Positions 1 through 8,820 of a stretch of DNA of 35,320 nt are shown here, one piece after another (position 1 is the stretch's first letter; the number at the start of each line of letters is the position of its first letter). A program made the translations under genes and the position numbers. The stretch comes from Candidatus Jordarchaeia archaeon (GTDB lineage: Archaea > Asgardarchaeota > Jordiarchaeia > Jordiarchaeales > Jordiarchaeaceae), in the NCBI GenBank assembly GCA_018383815.1, contig JAHAWU010000023.1, positions 1 through 35,320 on the forward strand, read 5' to 3'. Below the pieces are notes generated by a model. The model had not been told where the DNA came from and did no database searches. It saw only the letters and a list, made by a program, of their open reading frames with translations.

Positions 1-358
1 CTATAGTACTTGTAAAAGTTTTTGAACCAAATTGGATTTGAAATCTGCCCTTTTTACGGCTTCTTTTTGGTAAAGGAGCCTTTCTTTGCAATCAGAATGA
101 TTCAAAAACAATGCAAAAAACTATACGTGCAAAAAAAGGAGTTGCTGCCCTAGTTAGAAAGCATAAATTTAAGATATCATTTTTTGATATCAAAAAGTAA
201 GTGCATTTTGAAAAGAGTTAATCTAAATAAGAAAAGGTAACAGCGTTGAATAATATTGAATGACACCGGAAAATAGGTTTACATCTCGATTTAAATTTTC
301 AGCGAATAAAAAACAATTATAGTTTCACATGATTAGTTTTACACAGAAGGCTGGTTGT
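1..358. other. Gene-free left edge
   Basis: No convincing gene is seen here. A short open frame at about 16-153 (+) contains a Cys-Pro-Phe-Tyr-Gly stretch that faintly resembles a damaged zinc ribbon, but it has no start codon and is too short to call. The clear signal is a pair of GATATC repeats at 173-191, listed separately. Confidence 0.5.
173..198. repeat. 13-bp GATATC repeat array 1 (2 units)
   Basis: GATATC begins at 173 and 186, exactly 13 bp apart. Units read GATATCATTTTTT and GATATCAAAAAGT. This is the leftmost member of the family that recurs through the origin block up to 11.16 kb. Confidence 0.8.
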
Positions 359-608
359 ATGATTGTTAGGTCAGCTAGTGTTGAGTTGAGAAAAGCGCTA
401 GGTGTGACGTTTAAAACTCTTGCAAGAGCGACAAATATTATGTGTACGGTTATATATTATGAAAGGGACAATGTGGTTCCATTTCACAAACACAAAAGTC
501 GGATATATTGTTGAGTGGGAATTGAGGTTAAAGATAGAAAATGAAGACTTAATAATCCAAGCAGGGGACTCGTATCTTGTTAAGAGGAAATATGCTTCAT
601 TCACTTGA
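359..608 (+). pseudogene. Decayed small cupin-domain protein
   Basis: Two overlapping frames together read as one small cupin. The first gives the metal-binding strand VVPFHKHK near 476-499. The second continues from about 495 with TKVGYIVEWELRLKIE and then QAGDSYLVK, which is the usual cupin order of an HxH strand, a VGY(I/V)xEGEL strand and a PGD turn. The frame changes around 493-500. A Trp stands where Gly is expected in the EGEL motif, and the frame ends soon after the PGDSYLV strand, so the C-terminal conserved His is missing. The cupin assignment rests on motif order only. I read it as a degraded gene; a single sequencing error would explain the shift but not the Trp or the short end. 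Confidence 0.5.
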
Positions 609-778
609 AGACTTAAATCTATCGTAGTTGACATGTTCTCACCGCCACGCGAAGAGTACCAAAAACAAGTATCAATAAAAGCAACTCTGCTGGTATATCG
701 ACCTCCAGGTTGCCTAGGATAGTCTTGTTTTTGAAAAGGAGCTTGGACACTTTTAAGATACGGCGGGTTAATTTCAGA

Positions 779-977
779 TGGCGCCGGGTGTGAGATTTGA
801 ACTCACGCAGCGGAATTGCGGCCGAAACGGTATCCGCTAGTAGGTTTCTTGTTCCGACCCGCCTGAGAGACTGATTTGATCTCGAGCTTCTGCAGCGTCT
901 CGCGCAGGAGATTGCTTCTACCGCCGTACCATGGCCATACACACACAGAATTGTGTGTTTAACTTGGCTAACCCGGC
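779..977 (-). tRNA. tRNA-Ser(CGA) with four apparent introns
   Basis: The acceptor stem is GCCGGGT (977-971) with ACCCGGC (789-783). G73 is at 782 and the CCA is encoded at 781-779. The T arm is GTGAG TTCAAAT CTCAC (806-790). A normal cloverleaf of about 84 nt forms only if four insertions are removed: about 961-932 in the D loop (hairpin of CACACA and TGTGTG), 917-888 in the anticodon stem between positions 30 and 31, 880-846 at the canonical 37/38 site, and about 832-816 in the variable arm. The joined anticodon arm is GTAGG CTCGAGA CCTAC, fully paired, with anticodon CGA. The variable arm is AGCGG with CCGCT. G73 and the long variable arm fit archaeal tRNA-Ser. Exact splice points may shift by a base or two. 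Confidence 0.85.
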
Positions 978-1083
978 TCTAACTTTTTGTAATTATTCAA
1001 GATTTTTTAAGAACCCTTGTATATTAATTTGTTGTATTACCTTAAAAAATGAAGCTTCAATTTATGCTTGATAATTTAGTCTC

Positions 1084-1638
1084 TTATCTTGCTCCGGATA
1101 TGAAGTCTATTTTTGTAATTATTCCTATGATTTCTCCTTTATCGATTACTAGAACGGCGGGGTTTCCGCTGGCTAGTAGTTGGTTTATAACATTAATTTT
1201 GGTGGAGGGACTTACGCTGGGGAATGCTTCTTCCATTATTTCCTCGACTTTTTTCTGGAAAATTTGCTGCCCTTTGGATAAATGTTGGACAATGATTTGG
1301 TCATTTATGCTCCCGACTGGACGCCCATGTTTAACAACTGGCAGTTGGGAGATGTCATTTTTTCTCATTAACTCGGTAGCTTCAATGACTAGTGCTTCAG
1401 AATCAATTGTTATAACGGGAGAAAACATAATGTCTTTTGCAGTAAGGGATTCTTCATTTGCTTCTTGCATAGCATTCAATATTTTTTGCAGTGTAGAGAG
1501 TCTGGGATCTACCGAGCCTCTTTCAATTCTAGCTATGAGTGATTGACTTACTCCTGCTTTTTCCGCTAATTCGGTTTGGGTTAGCCCCACTTTCTTTCTG
1601 AGTCTTTTAACATCTTCTGGAGTGGGAAGTCGAAACAA
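1084..1638 (-). CDS. HTH-CBS transcriptional regulator
   Basis: A regulator of 184 residues with an XRE-type helix-turn-helix (about residues 5-55, including GLTQTELAEKAGVSQSLIAR) followed by two CBS domains (about 62-120 and 125-183). This is a common archaeal architecture in which the CBS pair is thought to bind an adenosyl ligand and tune DNA binding; the ligand here is unknown. I place the start at the TTG at 1638, because AGGTGG lies 6 nt upstream and the protein then begins MFRLPTPEDV, as in relatives. A longer frame upstream also opens with TTG. Three GAATATTA copies spaced 15 bp lie just upstream and could be its own operator. It stands alone, divergent from hypF. Confidence 0.85.
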   Translation of the reverse strand: MFRLPTPEDVKRLRKKVGLTQTELAEKAGVSQSLIARIERGSVDPRLSTLQKILNAMQEANEESLTAKDIMFSPVITIDSEALVIEATELMRKNDISQLPVVKHGRPVGSINDQIIVQHLSKGQQIFQKKVEEIMEEAFPSVSPSTKINVINQLLASGNPAVLVIDKGEIIGIITKIDFISGAR

Positions 1639-1676
1639 AATAAACCCACCTACCAAAAATACTCATTTAAATACTT

Positions 1677-1715
1677 GGAATATTACCTATAAGAATATTA
1701 CTCATAAGAATATTA
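1677..1715. promoter_or_regulatory. Tandem 15-bp repeats upstream of the HTH-CBS gene
   Basis: GAATATTA occurs at 1678, 1693 and 1708, within a 15-bp unit of the form CC/CT-ATAAGAATATTA. The repeats sit about 40-75 bp upstream of the HTH-CBS start and overlap possible TATA elements on the minus strand. Evenly spaced copies on one face of the helix suggest cooperative binding, probably autoregulation. This is inferred. Confidence 0.5.
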
Positions 1716-1896
1716 AGGGTAACTCATGTGGATCAAACGCATAAACTTCCCGCATCATTAATGGAAGGATTTTCTTTTGCTACACGCCGATAGATCAGAG
1801 GGATTTAGCGGTTAAAAAACCGAGAAAAATTATATAACCCCGCCAACTGCTCCAAGAATCGAGGAAAGAATTTCAAAAAAAGATAAAAGTAAGCGG

Positions 1897-4230
1897 TTGG
1901 TTTTGTTGAAGGCTTCCTGCGAAATTAATTGCAGCGGTATTGTCCAAGGAGTGGGCATGCGGCCTTTTGTTTATAGACTCGCCGTCAAGTGGGGGCTTGC
2001 AGGGTATGTTCAGAATCTTGGCGATGCAGGAGTTCGTATTGTTGTTGAGGGAGAGAAAAGTGCGATTGAAAATTTTATTCAAGACCTAAAAAAAGAGAAG
2101 CCGCCTATGGCGGTATATGAAAAAATAAATGTGAACTGGAGTTCTTACCAAGGACGTTTTAAACAATTTTATATTAGTAGAAGCTCCAAGGCAATCGCTC
2201 TTAAAAGCTCCTATATACCTCCAGACATATCAATCTGTGATAAATGCCTCAATGATATTCTTAACCCAACAGACCGACATCATAACTATCCCTTCACTTG
2301 CTGTGCAGACTGCGGTCCCAGGTTCACATCAATTATAGAGTTGCCCTATGACAGAATGAGGACCACCATGAAAGATTTCCCCCTATGCTCTGACTGTGAA
2401 CAGGAATATAGTAACCCATTAGATAGAAGATACCACGCACAAGGTATTTGCTGCCCAAAATGCGGGCCAAGATTGATGCTTTATGATAAGGATGGGAGCA
2501 TGGTTGATTATGAAGATCCAATAACTGGCGCTGCAAACATAATTAAAGAGGGGAAGATTCTCGCAATAAAAGGAATCGGGGGCACACACCTTGCCACCCT
2601 CACAACTGATGATGAATGTATACTGGAATTACGCAGAAGAAAAAGGGATAGGAGATATAAACCATTTGCAATAATGTCGCTAAATCTAGACAAGATTCGA
2701 GAGTATGCCATATTAGATGAGTACGAAGAAGAAATCATCTCCTCCTTTAGGCGTCCGATAGTTTTACTGAAAAAATCTGAAAACTACAGTCTATCTGAGT
2801 GGATAAGCCCTGGACTCCACAACGTTGGAGTGATGCTACCATACTCAGGACTCCACTATCTAATACTCCAACAAATTGATGACCCCGCAATTGTAATGAC
2901 AAGTGGTAATACGACAGACACACCCATGTCCATATCAAATGAAGAGATAATATCACGACTGAGGCACATAGCGGATTATTTCTTATTACATAACAGAGAA
3001 ATCTACCAAAGAGCCGATGATTCAGTAATAAAAATAATAAGCGGAAAAACTAAAATCATCCGCAGATCCCGCGGATTCGTGCCAGAGCCAATAGATATAA
3101 TTCTAGAATATAAAGGAAAAGGAATTCTAGCAGTAGGACCAGAACTAACAGCTACTATATCAGTAATGAAAAGGAATAGATGTTATCCAAGTCAACATAT
3201 AGGAAACCTCTCAGGAGATCTAGAAACTATAGAATTCCATGAGGACGTAGTTAATCAAATGCTAAAACTAACCCTCGTTGAGCCAGATGCAGTTGCCTGC
3301 GATTTACACCCTGACTTCTACACTACAAGGTACGCAGAGAAATTTGCCGACATGCATAATATAGAATTAGTGAGAGTTCAGCATCACCACGCCCACGCAG
3401 CAAAATTAATGGCAGAAAATAATATCACTGAACCAATAATATGCATAACAAGTGACGGAGTAGGATATGGGCAGGATGGAACCATTTGGGGAGGCGAAAT
3501 TCTGCTTACTACGTATGACTCTATGGAAAGATTAGCGCATCTAAAACCCCAACCTATGCCAGGAGGAGACGTCAGCACTAAATATCCCACGCGTATGTTA
3601 ACTGCAATACTCAGCAAAGCGATACCTGAGGACGAACTCAGACAGATACTAGTCAAAAATTACATTGAGGGATTCAAATACGGTCAAAGCGAAATGGAAG
3701 TAGTTTTTAGTGCTTTAAGAAAAAAGGAATATATTACAACCACAAGCTCGGGGAGGGTCTTAGACTCCATCTCAGCACTCTTAAAAATATGTATGGAAAA
3801 AACATATGAAGGAGAACCAGCCATAAGACTCGAATCAATCGCCGCAAAGGGCAAAGACCACATAAAAATAACCCCAGAAATAAGTAAGCAGAATGGGAGA
3901 TACATATTCGACACCACAAAACTACTCAGCGACATCCTGGAAAAACTAAATCGCAACAAAATCCAAGATTTAGCCGCCTCCGGTCAGAGAGCATTCGCAG
4001 AAGGACTGGCTCAAATGGCAATAACAACAGCCCAAGAAACAGGAATAAAAATAATAGGATTTACCGGAGGAGTGGCGTACAACGAAGCTATAAGTAACAT
4101 AATAAGCAAACTAGTGAAAGAAAACAATCTAAAATTTATTGAACACCAAAAAATTCCTCCCGGAGATGCGGGAATTTCTTTGGGACAAGCAGTTATTGCG
4201 GCTGCAAAGCTAAATGATACCATTAAATGA
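1897..4230 (+). CDS. hypF: Carbamoyltransferase HypF, [NiFe]-hydrogenase maturation
   Basis: A full-length HypF of 777 residues. It makes the carbamoyl group that HypE turns into the cyanide ligand of the [NiFe] centre. The domains are in the usual order. Acylphosphatase is at about 8-95 with catalytic Arg22 (in QGVGMRPF) and Asn40. Two zinc fingers have Cys114/117 and 135-139, and Cys164/167 and 185-189. A YrdC-like domain spans about 200-385. The Kae1-like carbamoyltransferase domain carries the HHHAHAAK motif near residue 500. The start appears to be the TTG at 1897; no ATG is available in this stretch and the ribosome site is weak. No other hyp or hydrogenase genes lie in the window, so this copy is isolated. 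Its stop codon overlaps the first GATATC repeat of array 2. Confidence 0.96.
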   Translation: MVLLKASCEINCSGIVQGVGMRPFVYRLAVKWGLAGYVQNLGDAGVRIVVEGEKSAIENFIQDLKKEKPPMAVYEKINVNWSSYQGRFKQFYISRSSKAIALKSSYIPPDISICDKCLNDILNPTDRHHNYPFTCCADCGPRFTSIIELPYDRMRTTMKDFPLCSDCEQEYSNPLDRRYHAQGICCPKCGPRLMLYDKDGSMVDYEDPITGAANIIKEGKILAIKGIGGTHLATLTTDDECILELRRRKRDRRYKPFAIMSLNLDKIREYAILDEYEEEIISSFRRPIVLLKKSENYSLSEWISPGLHNVGVMLPYSGLHYLILQQIDDPAIVMTSGNTTDTPMSISNEEIISRLRHIADYFLLHNREIYQRADDSVIKIISGKTKIIRRSRGFVPEPIDIILEYKGKGILAVGPELTATISVMKRNRCYPSQHIGNLSGDLETIEFHEDVVNQMLKLTLVEPDAVACDLHPDFYTTRYAEKFADMHNIELVRVQHHHAHAAKLMAENNITEPIICITSDGVGYGQDGTIWGGEILLTTYDSMERLAHLKPQPMPGGDVSTKYPTRMLTAILSKAIPEDELRQILVKNYIEGFKYGQSEMEVVFSALRKKEYITTTSSGRVLDSISALLKICMEKTYEGEPAIRLESIAAKGKDHIKITPEISKQNGRYIFDTTKLLSDILEKLNRNKIQDLAASGQRAFAEGLAQMAITTAQETGIKIIGFTGGVAYNEAISNIISKLVKENNLKFIEHQKIPPGDAGISLGQAVIAAAKLNDTIK

Positions 4231-4254
4231 TATCAAATATTGACATCTAAAATA
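4229..4254. repeat. 13-bp GATATC repeat array 2 (2 units)
   Basis: GATATC at 4229 and GACATC at 4242, 13 bp apart. The array fills the 23 bp between the hypF stop and the start of the 187-residue gene, so it must sit on or beside that gene's start signals. Confidence 0.75.
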
Positions 4255-4817
4255 TGGAAGAAGGGAAAAAGATGGTCTCTAACGAGAAGCATGGCTCAGA
4301 AAAGCAAGATATCGAAAAGGTAAGAAAATACATTGAGAACATATTATCAGACCCCATAGTCAACAAATTGCTTAAATCATCCAACATCACACCCGTCCAA
4401 TTTGAAACACTTCTAATTAATTTCCTATTAGACGAAGGCGCAGGCAAACCCGTGAAGTATAAAATTAAAGGTTTCCTAAGATCGCCCAGCAAAAAACGTA
4501 AATTCACTACACTGAAAACAAAAGGAGTTACGCGTGGAGCCTTCAGAAGAGTCCTGGGACAAGCATGCGCCAACGTAATAAAAGCAATATACTCCTTAGT
4601 ACTGCTGGGATATGTTGGCATTCTAGATAGCCCAAGCTTACACCCATATCTGGATATGTCCAACATTATAAGTAATTACATGGAACAAATGGAAATTAGC
4701 TATGGAAAGGAAATAAGCGAAGAGAAAAAAGCAGCATTAGAAATACTAGAAAAAAACCTACTAGATATGATCCAAAAATACGCAGACCCCTTCTTCCTAA
4801 CCAGCCGTACAGAATAG
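4254..4817 (+). CDS. Unknown basic protein with a possible HTH
   Basis: A 187-residue protein I do not recognise. It has a charged N-terminus (about 1-25), a helical region (25-60), then a basic block with KRKFTTLKTKGVTRGAFRR (about 83-101) followed by a helix and the hydrophobic run IYSLVLLGYVGIL (about 119-131). The C-terminal 50 residues are rich in Glu and Lys and may form a coiled coil. The TRGAFRRVLGQACANVIK segment looks like a recognition helix, so DNA binding is a reasonable guess. The ATG at 4254 follows the GATATC array directly, which suggests either autoregulation or membership of the origin-linked set. There is no signal peptide. Confidence 0.7.
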   Translation: MEEGKKMVSNEKHGSEKQDIEKVRKYIENILSDPIVNKLLKSSNITPVQFETLLINFLLDEGAGKPVKYKIKGFLRSPSKKRKFTTLKTKGVTRGAFRRVLGQACANVIKAIYSLVLLGYVGILDSPSLHPYLDMSNIISNYMEQMEISYGKEISEEKKAALEILEKNLLDMIQKYADPFFLTSRTE

Positions 4818-4991
4818 AACACAACTTATCTCAAGCTCTTTTTTGCAAGGGATAAACACTAGGCCTTATTCAAAGTAAAAAAGGCTTGACCTATTAGGAT
4901 TAGTTTTGGGCGCTACATTTCTCATATATTCCATCAGCAGAGCTAAATTTATCAAAAGTATTCATAAAAGGAGACAACACGGAAAATTTTT

Positions 4992-5030
4992 GATATCATA
5001 AAAAGATAGCTAAAAAAGATATCAAATTTG
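4992..5030. repeat. 13-bp GATATC repeat array 3 (3 units)
   Basis: Units start at 4992 (GATATC), 5005 (GATAGC) and 5018 (GATATC), each exactly 13 bp from the next. The 7-bp remainders are A/T-rich (ATAAAAA, TAAAAAA, AAATTTG). The array lies in the 290-bp gap between two convergent genes of unknown function. Confidence 0.85.
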
Positions 5031-5106
5031 AGGTAAAAACCTAGGCTAGAAATTATTTTTTCCTTCGTAGGATTACAGTTAATAAAATTATAGGTCGCGG
5101 AAATAT

Positions 5107-5547
5107 CTATGACTTCTTGGTTAAACTCTGGTTTTGTTCATCTAATAATTCTGAGAATTTTAGTGGATCAAGTTCATTTTTAGGGAATTCTTTTGCCATT
5201 TTTTCTAAGATAGCTATTCTGCAAAAAACAGTAGCTCCCTTTTCTCCAAATTTCCTCTTCAGCAATTCTAAATAACTACTGGGCATTCTCACATTGAAGT
5301 TGGTGTCAAGGAGAGTTACGGGGTCCTTCCTAGTATAACGGTAAATAACTTTCTCAACAACCTTAATTCCATCAGACTCATAAACACGCTCAACTGCTGT
5401 TTCGCTTCTACTCATCCCACCAGTAACATCGGAAATCTGTGAAACTTTTCCAGTTTCAGCCTCGGAAGATTCAGAAACCGTCTCTATCTTTTCTCTCAGG
5501 GCGCGCCTGCGTCTTTCTTCCTCAGCGATTTTAGTAAGCCTAGGCAA
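5107..5547 (-). CDS. Unknown protein with ribbon-helix-helix-like C-terminal half
   Basis: A 146-residue protein of unknown family. The N-terminus (1-60) is charged and probably disordered. The C-terminal half contains TNFNVRMPSSYLELLKRKF followed by a short turn and a second helix, roughly residues 80-120. This strand-helix-helix pattern resembles ribbon-helix-helix DNA-binding proteins, including centromere-binding partners of partition ATPases; the match is by eye and weak. The start is TTG at 5547, and a GATATC repeat touches it on the upstream side. It lies downstream of, and on the same strand as, the AAA+ ATPase gene, separated by the largest GATATC array. A joint role is inferred. Confidence 0.65.
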   Translation of the reverse strand: MPRLTKIAEEERRRRALREKIETVSESSEAETGKVSQISDVTGGMSRSETAVERVYESDGIKVVEKVIYRYTRKDPVTLLDTNFNVRMPSSYLELLKRKFGEKGATVFCRIAILEKMAKEFPKNELDPLKFSELLDEQNQSLTKKS

Positions 5548-5670
5548 GATATCAACTCCCGAAATTATTAGTAGGATATCATTAATGAGATATCAATTAT
5601 TAGTTATCGATTAATGATATCATTAAAATGGTTACTTATTAAGATATCTTTTTTTGATGTCTTTGATATC
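5548..5670. repeat. 13-bp GATATC repeat array 4 (largest, about 8 units)
   Basis: GATATC or one-mismatch copies start at 5548, 5575, 5589, 5603 (GTTATC), 5616, 5643, 5656 (GATGTC) and 5665. Most gaps are 13, 14 or 27 bp. The array fills the whole 121-bp space between the AAA+ ATPase stop and the start codon of the 146-residue gene. A compact centromere-like or operator-like site is the simplest reading. Confidence 0.85.
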
Positions 5671-6739
5671 AGTCAACTAGTTTTTCAACAGGGGGTAAAG
5701 ACTCAATTATTTCTCTAGTTATTTTTTCATTTCTACCCTCCCTGAAGTTTGAAGCCGCAACAAAAACACTCTGGTTACAAAGCAATCGAATATCACGCCC
5801 TACACCGTGAGCCTTCTCTGTTAAGACAGGAATAGCATCCTCTTCGAATGGATAAATTTCAAAGTTATTCTCATCAAAACTTCCTAGCTTCCCACTAGCC
5901 CAATACAACCGCCGTCCTACAAATTCTCTGACCTTTTTTTCATTCAGCCTTTCAAGTTCGATTTCCCAGCAACGATCATAAAGATGGGGAACCCCCGCCT
6001 TCAGCCCCAGAGCATGAGTCCTTGTCCCAGTAAGTATTAACATGCAAATCATCTGATCTCTACTCTCAGGATTTAGGGCGCACTCCTTTAACTCATTCAG
6101 CTTATCCTTAGATATTTGATAACCCGCTGAACTAGCAAATTTCTTAAAGTCCGATTCTTCATTTAAAAGAAAAGTATTAGCATCCTTCTGGGTTAAATCC
6201 CCCAACTCCTTAATTTTGATAAAAACTTCCGAATCATTATCACCAAAATCATCAATAAAAATCAGGGTAATCTGATTAGTCAAAAGAAAATGCGTCATAA
6301 TATCCTGCTTAATCAAAGTGTAAATATCTTCCGAACTCATCCTGCTCTTATACTTCACACCCAATTTTTGAGCTATTACCTCTCCCATCTGGCGCACAAA
6401 TAATTTACTCTGAGTAACTACTATTGGGCGAAAAAGGTATTCTGGATCCCCCTGCTTTGCTAAATTAGTGAGATCATTATAAATTAACTCCAAAAGCATG
6501 GTTTTGCCCATACCAGGTTCCTCACTGGTAATAAGAAGGTGCCTTTCCTTCGCCTTTATATAATCATCAATCTCTAGAATCACGTCAGTAGAAGCAACAA
6601 AAAGCTCAGGATCACTTAAACGAACCTTTGAAAACGGGTTCCACTTCCATCCGACATGGGCATAATAGGCGTTCCTAGCTTCAGCCACGGACGGGTAAAA
6701 TTTACCAACCACGCCAAATTTTTCTTCCACACACATCAC
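5669..6739 (-). CDS. Orc/ExeA-like AAA+ ATPase of the origin block
   Basis: A 356-residue AAA+ ATPase. Walker A is EEPGMGKT (73-80), Walker B is LIFIDDFGD (159-167), a sensor-1 strand LILTGTRTH is at 234-242, and a sensor-2-like GVGRDIRLL at 312-320. It recalls the Orc1/Cdc6 and ExeA/TniB group but has no obvious C-terminal winged helix. About 65 residues lie between Walker B and sensor 1, longer than in Orc1, so there is a family-specific insertion. Possible starts are GTG 6739, ATG 6736 and GTG 6730; GAGGTG upstream favours 6730. Its position beside an array of GATATC repeats, a probable DNA-binding protein and the origin suggests work on origin or centromere DNA. That role is inferred. Confidence 0.8.
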   Translation of the reverse strand: MMCVEEKFGVVGKFYPSVAEARNAYYAHVGWKWNPFSKVRLSDPELFVASTDVILEIDDYIKAKERHLLITSEEPGMGKTMLLELIYNDLTNLAKQGDPEYLFRPIVVTQSKLFVRQMGEVIAQKLGVKYKSRMSSEDIYTLIKQDIMTHFLLTNQITLIFIDDFGDNDSEVFIKIKELGDLTQKDANTFLLNEESDFKKFASSAGYQISKDKLNELKECALNPESRDQMICMLILTGTRTHALGLKAGVPHLYDRCWEIELERLNEKKVREFVGRRLYWASGKLGSFDENNFEIYPFEEDAIPVLTEKAHGVGRDIRLLCNQSVFVAASNFREGRNEKITREIIESLPPVEKLVD

Positions 6740-6882
6740 CTCGAAATAAAATAAGTTTATCAGGATAAGACCGCAACATGCTCCTATTTGCTCTTATTAA
6801 CACTGTTTAGATGATTTTTAACCCAGCTTACAAAACCAAACCAATTAAGCAATTATTCTATTACCGATAATTTATTGATAAA

Positions 6883-6933
6883 GATATCGAAATCAGATAC
6901 TAATATCAAAAAAAGATATCAAAAAAAGATATC
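6883..6933. repeat. 13-bp GATATC repeat array 5
   Basis: GATATC at 6883, 6915 and 6928, with weaker GATACT at 6896 and AATATC at 6902. Steps of 13 bp link 6883 to 6896, 6902 to 6915 and 6915 to 6928. The array is upstream of the AAA+ ATPase gene. Confidence 0.8.
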
Positions 6934-7863
6934 TACACATTGAGTTGCGTTAAGGTTTTGAGGAGAACACCACGCGACATAAGAAAATAAAGCATACGGC
7001 AGTCAAAAAATAAAGGTAAGGGTGTATCATAGGGAATAATTTAGCACCATAAAACTGCACTCTGAAAAGAAATATATGGAAATTCTCGTAAAATGTTTAC
7101 AAAAGTGTATACATAGAGCCCACCCCACCAGAAAACCAAAAAAACAAGGGTCTTTATAAAGGAAGTAATACCTAGGGACTACATACGTATCAAAACAGAC
7201 ACAAAATAGAGTCCCAAGACACACCTAACCAACCCCACAAACCAAGCCCAACAGCAAAAGGCACCAAGGATACTTCAACAAAAAACCATTTTCCAGTTTT
7301 TGAATACCCCAGTATCGAGGCCACGAAACTTCAAGCCGCCACTCTTTTGGAGCCTCCTACTTTTAATCCCATAAACAGAATAACGCCGCAGAATATTTGG
7401 AAAAGGAATATCCGAGGCGCGCTTCTAAAGTCTATGTTAAACTTATTTTTTGTTGGATCCAACCATTTGATTTTCAAAAATAGTAGGACTAGCGTGTTGG
7501 AAAAACGGATCTTAATTCTATTTCATACTTCTTATTTGGTGAGGCTTTAGGTGCTTGTTTTTCCGAATTATCCTGGGCTTCGGACAAGATTTGTTTTAAA
7601 TCTGAGCGTGCACCGTTTTATGAAGCAGGTCAGGAATTTGTCAAGACTTTGCCCAAGAGAGGGGGTCGTCACCTTTTTTTAAAAATGCCAATTTGGCGAC
7701 ATTTTAAAAATTAGAAAGCCATTTTTGCATACGGAAAGTTAATGAGAAAATGGGGAATAACAAATTAAGATTGCCATTCATATGTTTGACTTGCATGAAC
7801 CTGAGAAAAATTGGAGGATAGATAAAGAGTTTTTTGAAAAGGAAAAGATACTCTGCGGCTACA

Positions 7864-7888
7864 TACCCCTCCCTTTCTACTGGAGTTT
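7864..7888 (-). other. ORB-like origin recognition box 1
   Basis: On the minus strand this reads CTCCAGTAGAAAGGGAGGGG, matching the archaeal ORB pattern TCCAGTGGAAACGAAGGGG at most positions. Its G-run points away from the AT-rich DNA at 7889-8047. Confidence 0.6.
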
Positions 7889-8047
7889 ATTACCCAATAT
7901 TGTTTGAGTTGTTTTTATAATAATTATTTGAGTTTTTAGTCCAAAAACTTAGATAAGTATGTTTAAATATATGAAAAAACAAGTAAAAATGGGGGAGTAG
8001 TTAACAATTAACTATTATAAATAAATAATTATCTAAGTAGTTAACCC

Positions 8048-8070
8048 TTACAGTGGAAATGAAGGGGTGG
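8048..8070 (+). other. ORB-like origin recognition box 2
   Basis: Reads TTACAGTGGAAATGAAGGGG on the plus strand, close to the ORB consensus. It is inverted relative to box 1, and the two flank an extremely AT-rich 159 bp. Confidence 0.7.
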
Positions 8071-8112
8071 GCTTTTTGCTTTTGTTTTTTTAGAGTAGCC
8101 GGGTGTGTTTTG

Positions 8113-8510
8113 TTAGAACACGTGTACCAACTTTTTTATATCTCGACCTCTCGCTCTATTGCAAAAACTCTGCATGAAATTATGTTTTGGTACTTTTTGA
8201 AAAATGAATTGTATACTGGAACATACTGTTCAGGGACTATTATTGCGCTGTCACCTGCTGCTTCGCATCCTTCATAATCCAGCAAACCGGATTTATGTTT
8301 TACTTTCGTATTGTTTTTTGTCTTCCAGGCGTATCTGAAGCCGAATAATTCTTTATAGAACTTAATCCTTAAGGGGTCGTTTTTTTTCCCTGGTAGAATG
8401 TCATAGACGTATATGTAATTAATATTTGATCCCTCGCCTTTTGTTTCCCTCTTTGGGCTTATGCTTTTTTAAAATTTTATGTGACGCGGGTATTTTTTAG
8501 AACACGTGTA
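8113..8510. repeat. Direct repeat TTAGAACACGTGTA in the origin region
   Basis: The same 14 bp occur at 8113-8126 and 8497-8510, 384 bp apart. The core ACACGTGT is a perfect palindrome. Both copies are preceded by a similar GGGT(G/A)T...TTT stretch, so the match is longer than 14 bp if mismatches are allowed. Function unknown. Confidence 0.55.
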
Positions 8511-8549
8511 GCTAATTTTGTCACGAGCTTGTTTATGATTTCATTTAAA

Positions 8550-8588
8550 GATATCTTATATTGATATCTAATTTTGACTTCTTCTGCG
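8550..8588. repeat. 13-bp GATATC repeat array 6 (3 units)
   Basis: GATATC at 8550 and 8563 and a degenerate GACTTC at 8576, all 13 bp apart. The array lies inside the candidate origin, between ORB boxes 2 and 3. An isolated GATATT is at 9046. Confidence 0.75.
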
Positions 8589-8820
8589 CCAAAAATAGGA
8601 TCCACACAGGCTTTTTTTAGTGACGACCCATTTTCATTTAATTATGCCCTTTTACGCGCAAAAGTAAAACTTGATTTGGTTGTCGGATTACTGAATTTTT
8701 TTATATTTTTATTATTCACATGTGGCGCTCAATTTGTTAATGTTTGGAGTAAAAATTAGGCATATTAGGTCTTATTTTTAGAAAAAGGGTGATTTTTTTC
8801 TGTTAATATGGATTTTATTT

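Noticed and set aside
16-153. C-terminal fragment of a zinc-ribbon protein at the left edge
   Set aside because: The frame is only 45 codons, preceded by a stop at 13, and the cysteine pattern is incomplete.
7347-8759. Short open frames in the origin region
   Set aside because: They lack ribosome sites and family resemblance, overlap ORB boxes or AT-rich DNA, and have the composition of non-coding sequence.
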